Positions 35,140-44,068 of a DNA stretch of 64,000 nucleotides are shown here, piece by piece. Location of the stretch: positions 1 through 64,000 of the forward strand of contig JAGASK010000039.1 of the NCBI GenBank assembly GCA_017621815.1, given 5' to 3'. How positions within the stretch are numbered: the first letter of the stretch is position 1; every line of letters starts with the position of its first letter. The position numbers and the translations under genes were made by a program. A model generated the notes under the pieces. The model ran no database searches. It had not been told where the DNA came from and worked only from the letters and a program-made list of their open reading frames with translations. This stretch comes from Lachnospiraceae bacterium (GTDB lineage Bacteria > Bacillota > Clostridia > Lachnospirales > Lachnospiraceae).

Positions 35140-36210
35140 ATGGGAATACGAAAAATAAAGGGATATATATCAGGATTATGTTTGACCCTGATACTTGCAC
35201 TGACCGCCTGCGGCAGTATTGAAAGCAGCAAGGAAGTTACTGATACCCGGGAAAATCCCAAAATCCAGATTGGTATGAGTTTCGACTCCTTTGTCATTGA
35301 AAGATGGCAGCGTGACAGGGATGTATTTGTCTCCACGGCAAAAGCGCTGGGAGCTGAGGTCAATGTCCAGAATGCCAACGGTGATCTGGAAGAGCAAAAG
35401 AAACAAATTGATTATTTTATTAAAAAAGGAATGGACGTTATCGTTGTAATCTGTATTGATTCTGAAGGACTTAAGAGTTCTGTGGAAAAAGCAAAAGAGG
35501 CCGGTATTAAAGTCATTGCCTATGACCGCCTGATCACTAATGCGGATGTCGATCTCTATATTTCCTTTGATAATACAAAAGTCGGCGGTATGATGTCAAA
35601 AGCCCTTATTGATAACGGACTTGCAGGCGGTTCTGTATTAATGCTCGGAGGCTCTCCTGCAGATAATAACGTATCGCTTGTAGAAGATGAATTTAAAAAA
35701 GTTATGGCCGAGAACAATGTCACTATTCTGGATTCCATTCATGTAGATGGCTGGCTGGCGGAATTGGCCGCCGAATATATGTATCAACATATGGATATTG
35801 TTACTGAAGCAGATGCCATCATGTGCGGCAATGATGATATTGCAAGCCGGGTAGTTCCTGTACTTGCAGAGAAAAGACTGGCAGGAAAAGTACTGGTAGT
35901 CGGACAGGATGCGGACTTAGAAGCCTGTCAGCGGATTGTGGAAGGCACCCAGATTATGACCGTCTACAAGCCAGTAGAAAAATTGGCACAGAGTGCTGCT
36001 GAATACGCTGTAGCCCTTGCACAGGGAAAAAAGATTGCCGGAGATAATGTTATCATGCTGGATAATGGAGATTTTCAGGTTCCTTATGTAGGAATTGAAC
36101 CCGTAAGCGTAACGGAAGATAATATCAATGAGGTTATCATCAACAGCGGTTTCCACTTAAAAGAAGATGTATATCTAAATGTGCCAAATAAGATGCCCGG
36201 TAAAGAATAG
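35140..36210 (+). CDS. Sugar-binding lipoprotein, xylose/ribose type
   Basis: The 356-residue precursor has a lipoprotein signal (LILALTAC, Cys near residue 24) and a type-I periplasmic-binding domain: IQIGMSFDSFVIERWQRDRD (about 42-61), DVIVVICIDSEGL, KVIAYDRLITNADVDLYISFDN (about 130-151; typical of XylF/ChvE-like proteins) and MLGGSPADNN. It overlaps functionally with the second binding protein downstream. It may be a receptor for sensing rather than transport, since the ChvE-like gene adjoins the ABC genes. The ATG at 35140 follows AAGGAG by 12 bp. Confidence 0.85.
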   Translation: MGIRKIKGYISGLCLTLILALTACGSIESSKEVTDTRENPKIQIGMSFDSFVIERWQRDRDVFVSTAKALGAEVNVQNANGDLEEQKKQIDYFIKKGMDVIVVICIDSEGLKSSVEKAKEAGIKVIAYDRLITNADVDLYISFDNTKVGGMMSKALIDNGLAGGSVLMLGGSPADNNVSLVEDEFKKVMAENNVTILDSIHVDGWLAELAAEYMYQHMDIVTEADAIMCGNDDIASRVVPVLAEKRLAGKVLVVGQDADLEACQRIVEGTQIMTVYKPVEKLAQSAAEYAVALAQGKKIAGDNVIMLDNGDFQVPYVGIEPVSVTEDNINEVIINSGFHLKEDVYLNVPNKMPGKE

Positions 36211-36377
36211 GATTTTTTTGTTTAAAATTCTTTTCATGGCAAAATTATCCTATTTTTATGGAAAAGCTAAGAATGTACTATGCAAAATATACAGAAAAGT
36301 GCAAGAATATCCTGTTTTCGTTGTGTGATATTGCGTGTTATAGTAATGTTACCAAATCGAAAGGGAGGTTATTTTTA

Positions 36378-37526
36378 ATGAAAACAAAATTACTCAGCGC
36401 TTTGTTAAGCGCAGCAATGGTCGCTACTCTTTTAGTTGGCTGCGGCGGTTCCAGTTCCACTCCCGCTTCAGGCAGCGCATCTTCTTCCTCTGACGGCGGA
36501 AAGATTGGTATTTCCATGCCTACTCAGTCTCTTGAACGTTGGAATCGTGATGGTTCCTATCTCGATCAGCAGTTTAAGTCTGCAGGTTTTGAGACTGTTC
36601 TCACCTATTCCGATAATGATTCCGGAAGACAGGTGAACGATATTCAGAACATGCTCGCAGATGGAGTTGATTTACTTATCATTTCAGCTATTGACGGCGA
36701 AGCTTTAAACACAGCTATGAACGAGGCTGCTGAAGCAGGCGTTCCGGTAATCGCTTATGACCGTTTGATCATGAATGATGCCGTATCCTACTATGTATCC
36801 TTTGATAACTATACTGTTGGTAAGCTTCAGGGACAATTTATCGAAAAAACTCTTGACCTTTCCAATGCAGGCGATAAAGTTTACAATCTGGAAATTACTG
36901 CAGGCGACCCTGCTGATAACAATGCAGGTTATTTCTATAATGGTGCTATGGATGTTCTGAATCCTTATATTGAAGCAGGCACATTGAATGTAGTATCCGG
37001 TCAGACAGATTTTGACACTGTTGCTACCAATCAGTGGAGTACCGATACAGCACTTGAAAGAGCACAGAACGTTCTTTCTTCCTACTATGCAGATGGTACA
37101 CAGCTGGATGTATGGCTTTGCTCCAATGACTCTACTGCTTTAGGTGTTGCTCAGGCTGTTACTTCTGACTACGCAGGTTCTAACTCCGTATTAATTACAG
37201 GCCAGGACGGTGACGAAGCAAACCTTAAGAACATTGTTGACGGCATTCAGACCATGACAGTTTACAAGAACGTAAGTAATGAATCCATCGTTACACTGGC
37301 TCTTGCAAAGGCTATAATGGCCGGTGAAACAATTGATGAATCTCTGATTCCTTCCTTCGGAATTGACTGTGCATATGATGTTGAATCTTATGAGACTTCC
37401 GCAGGAAATAAGTGCCCTTCCTTCCTGCTTGTACCCAGTGTAATCACAAAAGACAATCTGCAGGAGCTGGTTGACACAGGTCTGTATACAATGGGTGATG
37501 ACGGATATCTTTCCGCAGCTCAATAA
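36378..37526 (+). CDS. chvE: Multiple-monosaccharide-binding lipoprotein (ChvE-like)
   Basis: The 382-residue precursor has a lipoprotein signal (ATLLVGC, Cys near 22), a Ser-rich linker and a sugar-binding domain with ISMPTQSLERWNRDGSYLDQ (about 46-65), IISAIDGEALN, VIAYDRLIMNDAVSYYVSFDN (about 133-153, seen as motif) and TAGDPADNNAGYFY. This matches ChvE-type receptors for xylose, arabinose, glucose or galactose. The ATG at 36378 has GGGAGG 9 bp upstream; the frame extends to 36258 without one. Codon use and a following hairpin suggest high expression compared with the ABC genes. Confidence 0.88.
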   Translation: MKTKLLSALLSAAMVATLLVGCGGSSSTPASGSASSSSDGGKIGISMPTQSLERWNRDGSYLDQQFKSAGFETVLTYSDNDSGRQVNDIQNMLADGVDLLIISAIDGEALNTAMNEAAEAGVPVIAYDRLIMNDAVSYYVSFDNYTVGKLQGQFIEKTLDLSNAGDKVYNLEITAGDPADNNAGYFYNGAMDVLNPYIEAGTLNVVSGQTDFDTVATNQWSTDTALERAQNVLSSYYADGTQLDVWLCSNDSTALGVAQAVTSDYAGSNSVLITGQDGDEANLKNIVDGIQTMTVYKNVSNESIVTLALAKAIMAGETIDESLIPSFGIDCAYDVESYETSAGNKCPSFLLVPSVITKDNLQELVDTGLYTMGDDGYLSAAQ

Positions 37527-37555
37527 GTTAAAAACAATTTTGTATACCTGAAAAA

Positions 37556-37587
37556 GGGGCGGGGCATCTGGCCCGCCCTTTCTTTTA
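37556..37587 (+). terminator. Intra-operon attenuating terminator after chvE-like gene
   Basis: Stem GGGCGGG (37557-37563) / CCCGCCC (37572-37578) with an 8-nt loop, followed by TTTCTTTT. It lies 30 bp after the binding-protein stop and before the ATPase gene, so it probably sets a high binding-protein to transporter ratio. Confidence 0.75.
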
Positions 37588-37624
37588 AATTTATAAAAGC
37601 AAAAAAGAGAGGAGGAAGATTCTT

Positions 37625-39160
37625 TTGGCTGATATTATTTTGGAGATGAAATCCATTACCAAAGAATTTCCGGGAGTAAAAGCACTGGATAATGTAAATC
37701 TGGTAGTAGAACGTGGGGAAATTCATGCTCTGATAGGCGAAAACGGAGCAGGAAAATCCACTCTGATGAACGTATTATCCGGTACATATCCCGCTGGCAG
37801 CTATGAAGGTGAGATTTATTATAATGGAGAACTTTGTCAGTTTAAAACGCTGAAAGACAGTGAAGAAAAAGGAATTGTTATTATCCATCAGGAACTGGCT
37901 TTGATACCGCTTCTTACCATCGGAGAAAATATGTTTCTTGGTAATGAAAAAAGAAATAAGTTTGGTTACATTGACTGGGATATGACCTACAATGAAGCCG
38001 AAAAGCACATGAAGCAGGTTGGGTTAAATGAATCAGCGCGTTCTCTGATTAAAGACATTGGTACCGGCAAACAGCAATTAGTGGAAATTGCAAAAGCATT
38101 TTCCAAGAACGTGAAGCTGCTGATTTTGGATGAACCCACTTCTTCTTTGAATGACGAAGACGCGAAGATGCTCCTGGATCTTCTGATAGAATTTAAGAAA
38201 AATGGACTGACATCCATTATTATTACTCATAAGCTGAATGAAATTATCTATTGTGCAGACAAGGCAACAATCATTCGTGACGGTTCCACTATTGAAACTC
38301 TTGTAAAAGGTGTGGATGAGTTCAGCGAGGATCGTATCATCAAAGGTATGGTTGGACGTCCCATGGATGACCGTTATCCCGCTCGGGAACATAAGGTTCA
38401 AAAGGAAGTAGGACTGGAAGTAAAGAACTGGACCGTTTATCATCCTCTTTATCACGAAAAAATTGTGGATCACAATATTTCTTTTAAAGTTCATAAAGGA
38501 GAGGTTATTGGTTTTTCCGGACTTCAGGGCGCAGGCCGTACAGAACTTGCAATGTCTATCTTTGGAAAAAGCTATGGTACCAATATCAGTGGTGAATTAT
38601 ATTTAAACGGTAAAAAAGTGGATTTAAAAACACCCGAACAGGCAATTCACCATGGACTTGCTTATGTAACGGAAGATAGAAAAGTAAATGGATTAATCCT
38701 CAATGAGACTATCCGTTTTAATACGACACTTGCCCGTCTGGATAAAGTCTGTTCGAAAGGCATTATAGATGCAACAGCGGAAAAAAATGTGGCAGAAGAA
38801 ATGACGGCCGCTATGGGAACCAAAACACCGACTATTGAACAAAAAATCGGAAACTTATCCGGTGGCAATCAGCAAAAAGCGCTTCTTGGCAAATGGATGT
38901 TCACAGAACCGGATGTTTTGATTCTGGATGAACCCACCCGTGGTATTGACGTCGGTGCCAAGTATGATATTTACTGTCTGATTAATCAGATGGTGGAAAA
39001 TGGCAAATCAGTAATTATGATTTCTTCGGAAATGCCTGAACTAATCGGCATGTGTGATCGCATTTATGTTATGAACGAAGGGGAACTTCGCGGTGAACTG
39101 GATGCGAAAGAAGCTACACAGGAAAAAATCATGAGTTACATTATCAGTGCCACTAATTAG
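37625..39160 (+). CDS. gguA: Multiple-monosaccharide ABC transporter, ATP-binding protein (GguA/MmsA-type)
   Basis: The 511-residue protein carries two ABC modules, as usual for carbohydrate uptake family 2: first Walker A GENGAGKSTLMNVLSG (about 38-53), LLILDEPTSSLND and ITHKLNEI; second with VIGFSGLQGAGRTELAMSIFG (about 293-313, degenerate P-loop), LSGGNQQKALLGKW and VLILDEPTRGIDVGAKYDIY. The start codon is TTG (37625), with GGAGG upstream. It is 98 bp after the binding protein, past the attenuator. Confidence 0.9.
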   Translation: MADIILEMKSITKEFPGVKALDNVNLVVERGEIHALIGENGAGKSTLMNVLSGTYPAGSYEGEIYYNGELCQFKTLKDSEEKGIVIIHQELALIPLLTIGENMFLGNEKRNKFGYIDWDMTYNEAEKHMKQVGLNESARSLIKDIGTGKQQLVEIAKAFSKNVKLLILDEPTSSLNDEDAKMLLDLLIEFKKNGLTSIIITHKLNEIIYCADKATIIRDGSTIETLVKGVDEFSEDRIIKGMVGRPMDDRYPAREHKVQKEVGLEVKNWTVYHPLYHEKIVDHNISFKVHKGEVIGFSGLQGAGRTELAMSIFGKSYGTNISGELYLNGKKVDLKTPEQAIHHGLAYVTEDRKVNGLILNETIRFNTTLARLDKVCSKGIIDATAEKNVAEEMTAAMGTKTPTIEQKIGNLSGGNQQKALLGKWMFTEPDVLILDEPTRGIDVGAKYDIYCLINQMVENGKSVIMISSEMPELIGMCDRIYVMNEGELRGELDAKEATQEKIMSYIISATN

Positions 39161-39181
39161 AACGAAAGGAGTGTTAAATAT

Positions 39182-40375
39182 ATGTCAACCAAAAAAGAAA
39201 ATCAGGGTACACCAAAGCTTAACATGGGAGCTTTTCTAACGAAGAACAGTATGGTCATCGCCCTTGTTATTGTATTCATTTTATTTTACTTCTTAACAGA
39301 CGGACGTCTGTTATATGCGCAGAATATGTCTAATCTGCTTCTTCAGAACGGCTATGTATTAGTTATAGCCTGCGGTATGCTGCTCTGCATTCTGACCGGC
39401 GGTAACATTGACCTTTCTGTCGGTTCCGTTATTTGTATGGTAGGCGGCATGGCAGCTGTTTTAATCACCAACCACGGATTTAATATTTATCTGACTATTC
39501 TGCTTTGTCTTATTGTAGGTCTTGCAGCCGGCGTATGGCAGGGCTATTGGATTGGATATGTCAGAATTCCTCCATTTATTACCACATTGGGCGGCATGTT
39601 TATCTTCCGCGGTTTCGGACGTTTGATACTTGACAGCAAGACTGTATCCGTTCAGGACACCTCTTTCCTTAATATCTTTACTGCTTATATCAAGATTCCG
39701 GGGCTTGATACGGGTGACCGTATTCTTTCCCCATTAATCGTGGGAATTCTGGCCGTTGCCATTATTTTTTACAATACATTTTCTTCCCGCGCTAAAAAGG
39801 CAAAGAAAGGCTATCGCCAAAACAGCGCAATTGCCGATTATGGCCGCGATGCAGTGATATCCATTGTTCTTCTGTTTTATTGCTACCTTTTGTGTCAGTA
39901 CAAAGGAATTTCCGTCATGCTGGTCTGGGTTGTTGCAATCTGCCTGATTTATCATTTCATTACCTCCAAAACTGCATTCGGACGTTACTTCTATGCAGTA
40001 GGCGGCAATGAAAAAGCAACGAAACTTTCCGGTATCAATACCAATAAGGTTTACTTCATTGCATATGCAAACATGGGTCTGTTGGCTGGTCTTTGCGGTC
40101 TGCTCTGCCTGGCACGTGTTGGTTCTGTAAACGGTTCAACCGGTACTTCCTTTGAAATGGATGCAATCGGCGCCTGCTTCATCGGCGGTGCTTCAGCATA
40201 TGGCGGAAGCGGTACAATTCCCGGTGTTATCATCGGTGCACTTTTACTCGGGGTCATCAATATGGGTATGTCCATCATGGGTATCGGTGACTCCTGGCAG
40301 TACGTTGTAAAAGGCGGCGTTCTTCTGGTCGCTGTAATATTCGACGTAATTTCCCACCGTAAGAGCGGAAAATAA
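39182..40375 (+). CDS. gguB: Multiple-monosaccharide ABC transporter, permease (GguB/MmsB-type)
   Basis: The 397-residue permease has about ten hydrophobic segments, a GGNIDLSVGSVICMVGGMAA segment (about 77-96), GYVRIPPFITTLGGMFIFRG (about 121-140) and the C-terminal GACFIGGASAYGGSGTIPGVIIGA loop typical of ribose/xylose-class permeases (seen at about 335-358). An inserted cytoplasmic loop around 205-225 is Lys/Arg rich. Ribosome binding site AAGGAG. Last gene of the transporter operon, followed by the terminator at 40420-40478. Confidence 0.9.
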   Translation: MSTKKENQGTPKLNMGAFLTKNSMVIALVIVFILFYFLTDGRLLYAQNMSNLLLQNGYVLVIACGMLLCILTGGNIDLSVGSVICMVGGMAAVLITNHGFNIYLTILLCLIVGLAAGVWQGYWIGYVRIPPFITTLGGMFIFRGFGRLILDSKTVSVQDTSFLNIFTAYIKIPGLDTGDRILSPLIVGILAVAIIFYNTFSSRAKKAKKGYRQNSAIADYGRDAVISIVLLFYCYLLCQYKGISVMLVWVVAICLIYHFITSKTAFGRYFYAVGGNEKATKLSGINTNKVYFIAYANMGLLAGLCGLLCLARVGSVNGSTGTSFEMDAIGACFIGGASAYGGSGTIPGVIIGALLLGVINMGMSIMGIGDSWQYVVKGGVLLVAVIFDVISHRKSGK

Positions 40376-40378
40376 AAA

Positions 40379-40419
40379 AAATAGAAAGCATGCTCTGTAA
40401 ACTTCTATTGTCATGAATT
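40379..40419 (+). repeat. Dispersed palindromic intergenic repeat, copy B
   Basis: It begins 3 bp after the permease stop: AATAGAAAGCATGCTCTG, then TAAACTTCTATTGTCATGAA. The arms AATAGAA and TTCTATT pair. It aligns over about 40 bp with copies at 2754-2795 and 50815-50860. Confidence 0.6.
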
Positions 40420-40478
40420 AATAATCCCTCTGAAACAGAAATCTTTTGACTATCTGCTTCAGAGGGATTATTTTTATT
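40420..40478 (+). terminator. Terminator of the monosaccharide transporter operon
   Basis: A 15-bp perfect stem AATAATCCCTCTGAA (40420-40434) / TTCAGAGGGATTATT (40458-40472) with a 23-nt loop is followed by TTTATT. Confidence 0.88.
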
Positions 40479-40525
40479 ATATAGGAAAATGTCAAAAAAT
40501 TTCTATGGAACCGGAGGAAATCAAA

Positions 40526-41590
40526 ATGAATAATTGGGTGCCTGATTCTTTGGGAACAGAAGTCCTTCATGAACTGGAAATATGTAATCCCGGCGTTTCT
40601 GCTGATATCCTGAGAACAGCCTTCAAGGCAGACGGTACAATATTTTATTATGATTATAAATTGAAGCAGGAACAATTAACGGATATTTCCCCTCTGGCCA
40701 AGCTCCGTTTAAAGGGTATTTCTATAATTGAATGTGATGTAACGGATATCAGTGCAATAGCCGGATGCACCGATTTAGAGGACTTAGATATACGAGGCTC
40801 AAAAGTAGAGAAGTTACCCTCTTTTAATGAATAGCATAATTTGAAAAGAATCTCCATTAGTTTTACCCGAATATCAGATGTATCATCTTTATCACAATGC
40901 CGGTCATTAACATATATCAACCTCTATGGAACCTGCGTTTCCGATATATCCTGCCTGGCCAGCCTGGCTCATATTGAAAACATTGAATTAAGGAAAACAA
41001 ATGTCACGGATTTATCGGCCTTTGCCGGACGTGAAAAATTATTGCAGGTGGAAAGAAGCAAATTACCGAAGCAAAAGAAAACCAATTCATCAAACGAAAA
41101 AATTCATCAAATTCAAAATAAAATGAAAGAATTAAAAATTATCGCAAATAAACCTGCCACCCCGGAAGATATTGCAGATTTTGAGAAAAGTACGGGTATT
41201 AGACTTCCGAAAGAATATACCACTTTTTATACAAAAATCGGAAACGGTTTAGCAAAGGGCATCAACGTCAGCAGTTTTCTATACCGAATTCTTCCCTTAA
41301 AAGAAGTAGAATATTATCCTGAATACATTACCCAAAAGTTCAAATTAAAAGACGAGTGGATTTGGGAAGATGATGAAAATGCAACAGATAAAAAAATTGA
41401 AGATGCCACAAAGTGCGGGCAGCTTTTCCTCACTGATTGTGGAGACGGTGCATGTTTTTCTTTAGTTGTAGATGGTCCCTGCAAAGGTGAAGTATGGAGC
41501 CTCACAGATGTGGGAATGACACCATATAATCATGGAACGGATTTTCTGACCTGGTTTCTTGATTTGCTTGACGGAAAGGCTTATGTATGA
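40526..41590 (+). pseudogene. LRR-SUKH (SMI1/KNR4) protein gene interrupted by an in-frame amber codon
   Basis: Reading 40526-41590 in one frame gives a leucine-rich-repeat protein with a C-terminal SMI1/KNR4 (SUKH) domain, but codon 40832-40834 is TAG. Repeats continue in the same frame on both sides (LTDISPLAKLRLKGISIIEC, DISAIAGCTDLEDLDIRGS before; ISDVSSLSQCRSLTYINLYG, LAHIENIELRKTNVTDLSAF after). The SUKH part spans about 41160-41590 (IADFEKSTGIRLPKEYTTFY, then a GDGACFSLVVDG core). SUKH proteins are often immunity proteins of contact-dependent toxins. A TTG at 40841 could restart translation of the second half (249 aa). The ATG at 40526 has GGAGG upstream. The most economical view is CAG-to-TAG mutation. 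Confidence 0.8.
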
Positions 41591-42075
41591 TAAATCAAAC
41601 GCAAAGTCGTAAAGTGCGCTACCAAATGCGGGATGAAATAGAAAATATATTAAAGGAACAGGATATTGATAAAAATCAATTCCACGAAGCGCCAAAAAAT
41701 ATCTATGAGGAAGTTATCCGGAAAACCTATTATTCATTTTGTGACTATCAAAAATATCCTACGATACAGATTAAATATATGTGGTGCCGTTTACGAAATA
41801 CTTTAGCAAAATCTGACCTCATACATACCGACTGGAAAGACTGGTGTAAATATATTGACCGCATAGATGAACTAATTTCAGATAAGAATCCGGACATACA
41901 ATACTATCTGATTACTGACGGCGGATGGGTATATGAGGGAACCTTAATCCAAATAAAAAAAGTATTGTATGAATACCCTGGCTATATGGAAGACTTTTAT
42001 ATTTTATCCCGGGATTATAAATGGCTTATCCTTCACATCGATGACGGCGGATGTATGTATAAGGTATGGAAATAA
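41587..42075 (+). CDS. Small accessory protein, possibly DUF6756-like
   Basis: The 162-residue protein has no signal or membrane segment. It contains an aromatic and acidic C-terminal half with YYLITDGGWVYEG (about 112-124), EYPGYMEDFYILSRDYKWL (about 135-153) and DDGGCMYKV at the end. This is reminiscent of DUF6756, a family found in accessory toxin-immunity neighbourhoods; I am not certain. Its start overlaps the SUKH stop by 4 bp (ATGA), so it is translationally coupled to the SUKH half. Confidence 0.6.
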   Translation: MINQTQSRKVRYQMRDEIENILKEQDIDKNQFHEAPKNIYEEVIRKTYYSFCDYQKYPTIQIKYMWCRLRNTLAKSDLIHTDWKDWCKYIDRIDELISDKNPDIQYYLITDGGWVYEGTLIQIKKVLYEYPGYMEDFYILSRDYKWLILHIDDGGCMYKVWK

Positions 42076-42080
42076 GCTAT

Positions 42081-42441
42081 TTAAAACGTTAACTGCATAA
42101 AATTGCCGTTCTTCTTAAATCCAAAGTCTGTGTAAAGCAGGACACCCATGTCTGATGCCGTAATCTGGACTGTCCCGCAGCCATATTCTCTGGCTTCATT
42201 TACAACTTTTGTGAGCAGCTGCCTTGCAATTCCCTGCCGCCGATACTCTTTTGCCGTAAACATACTGGACAGCAAGCCATGACACAAAGGTACCGTCCAC
42301 CATATGACGATTATAATAATCGTATAAGGCAGGCTTCAAATCAATATCTTCTGCAGCACCCTCTTCACGAAGTTGATGAATTCTTATGTCAATGAATGTA
42401 TCTAATTCTTTCTCTGTTAATTTCTGATATGTAATATCCAT
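42081..42441 (-). pseudogene. GNAT acetyltransferase pseudogene with internal deletion
   Basis: The N-terminal part (42441 down to about 42270) reads MDITYQKLTEKELDTFIDIR ... VDGTFVSWLA, a typical GNAT start. The C-terminal part is in another frame (down to 42081): LLSSMFTAKEYRRQGIAR with the R-x2-G-x-A acetyl-CoA loop, then GCGTVQITASDMG and LYTDFGFKKNGNFM. The middle strands expected between W-L-A and L-L-S-S-M-F (about 30 residues) are missing and the frame is shifted. This is a clean internal deletion rather than a sequencing slip. Confidence 0.8.
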
Positions 42442-42534
42442 ATTGATTTTCTAAGCCCTCTCTTATAATTCCGTATTTTTACTTTAATCCTTCTTTTATA
42501 AAACAGTCAATAATTATCAGCAACTTATACAAAG

Positions 42535-42568
42535 AAAAACAGGGATGTCAAATGACATCCCTGTTTTT
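42535..42568. terminator. Bidirectional terminator after spoVG
   Basis: A 16-bp perfect palindrome (42535-42550 with 42553-42568, loop AA) has A-tract and T-tract arms, so it can end transcripts on both strands. It lies 50 bp after spoVG on the minus strand. Confidence 0.9.
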
Positions 42569-42617
42569 CTTACTGGTTTAGGCTTTATCTGCACGCCTTC
42601 CCCAGAAAACTGCTATT

Positions 42618-42890
42618 TCATTCTTCTTCTGGTTCCAGCAATGCTTTCTCATAATTTTCCAATATAATTCTCTGAATGCTTTCTCTTGTTCCTGAATTAA
42701 TTGGATGGGCAATATCCCTGTATTCACCATCAGTAGCCTTTTTACTGGGCATTGCAATAAATAATCCCTTTTCACCTTCAATAACTTTAATATCATGGAT
42801 TACGAATTCATCGTCTATGGTAATCGATACAATAGCCCGCATCTTTCCCTCTTTCGTAATCTTTCTTACTCTTACGTCTGTAATTTGCAT
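42618..42890 (-). CDS. spoVG: Septation/sporulation regulator SpoVG
   Basis: The 90-residue protein is a clear Spo[22 protein letters not shown], then [42 protein letters not shown] and a short acidic C-terminus. SpoVG is a small site-specific DNA/RNA-binding regulator acting in sporulation, division and surface gene control. It lies 56 bp downstream of glgD with a CACATATGTG palindrome (42923-42932) between, and no evident terminator, so it may share the glgCD transcript. Confidence 0.96.
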   Translation of the reverse strand: MQITDVRVRKITKEGKMRAIVSITIDDEFVIHDIKVIEGEKGLFIAMPSKKATDGEYRDIAHPINSGTRESIQRIILENYEKALLEPEEE

Positions 42891-42946
42891 ATCCTATCCC
42901 CCTGATTTTAATTCCTCTTTAGCACATATGTGTTACTTTCCGGACG

Positions 42947-44068
42947 CTAAATAACATATCTGTCACTTCTCTCTATTACAATCTTAATGTTCCCGTCCGT
43001 TCCTGCATGATAGGAATTAGCCCTGATAGTTCCATGACTCTCCACTATACAATTTTCAATGTGCGTATTGTCACCAATATAAACATCATTAAGAATAATG
43101 GAATTCTTAATGCTGCAGTTATTTCCAATGTAAGCCTTTTTGAAGACAACGGAATCTTCAACTGTACCATTTACGATACAACCACTGGAAATGAGGCTGT
43201 TTTTAATATTAGAACCCACATTATATTTAGCCGGAGGCAAATCATCTACCTTTGCATAAATATCCGGATACTGCTTAAAGAAATAATCTCTGGTTTCCGC
43301 TTTCAGGAAATCCATATTGGTTTTGAAATAATCTTCAATAGTTGCGATATTGCTCCAATATTCCTGCAGCTTATATCCGTAAATCCGCTTCATATTCTTA
43401 TAGCGAATCAGAATATCCTTTACAAAATCATATCTTTCTTCTTCGGCACACTTCTCAATCATTTCAATCAACTGTCTTCTTCTTACCACATATATACCAC
43501 AGGATATGGTATTGGATTTGGCAACGACAGGTTTTTCTTCAAACTCTTCAATACGGCTTTCTTCATTCATTTTAATAGTACCGAAACGGTCTACACTTAC
43601 TTCCGGTCCCATATCCTTACATACAACCGTAATATCTGCCTTCTTTGCGATATGATATTCAAGTACTTTATTATAATCCATTTTATAAACACAGTCACCT
43701 GATGCAATTACAACATAAGGTTCATGACTGTTCTTCAGAAAAGCGAGGTTCTGGGCGATTGCATCTGCAGTTCCCCTGTACCAGGAATTGCTTTCCGCTG
43801 TAACCGAAGGAGTAAGAACAAATAATCCGCCTTGTTTACGTCCGAAATCCCACCATTTAGAAGAACTCAAATGTTCATTCAGGCTCCTTGCATTGTACTG
43901 GGTTAAAACCGCCACCTTCTGAATGTGGGAGTTTGACATATTACTCAGTGCAAAGTCAATACTTCTGTAGCTTCCTGCGATGGGCATAGCACATACTGCT
44001 CTTTTTGTAGAAAGCTCTTTAATTCTATAACTGCTTCCACCTGCTAAAATAATACCGATTGCTCTCAC
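42947..44068 (-). CDS. glgD: Glucose-1-phosphate adenylyltransferase, GlgD subunit
   Basis: The 373-residue protein is the GlgD-type partner of GlgC in ADP-glucose synthesis for glycogen. It retains the nucleotidyltransferase plus left-handed beta-helix layout ([19 protein letters not shown] near 32-50; hexapeptide repeats from about 285). The N-terminal loop reads [15 protein letters not shown] rather than the catalytic GGxGxRLxxLTxxxA, consistent with a regulatory role. The start codon is GTG (44066-44068), overlapping the glgC stop. Confidence 0.93.
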   Translation of the reverse strand: MRAIGIILAGGSSYRIKELSTKRAVCAMPIAGSYRSIDFALSNMSNSHIQKVAVLTQYNARSLNEHLSSSKWWDFGRKQGGLFVLTPSVTAESNSWYRGTADAIAQNLAFLKNSHEPYVVIASGDCVYKMDYNKVLEYHIAKKADITVVCKDMGPEVSVDRFGTIKMNEESRIEEFEEKPVVAKSNTISCGIYVVRRRQLIEMIEKCAEEERYDFVKDILIRYKNMKRIYGYKLQEYWSNIATIEDYFKTNMDFLKAETRDYFFKQYPDIYAKVDDLPPAKYNVGSNIKNSLISSGCIVNGTVEDSVVFKKAYIGNNCSIKNSIILNDVYIGDNTHIENCIVESHGTIRANSYHAGTDGNIKIVIERSDRYVI

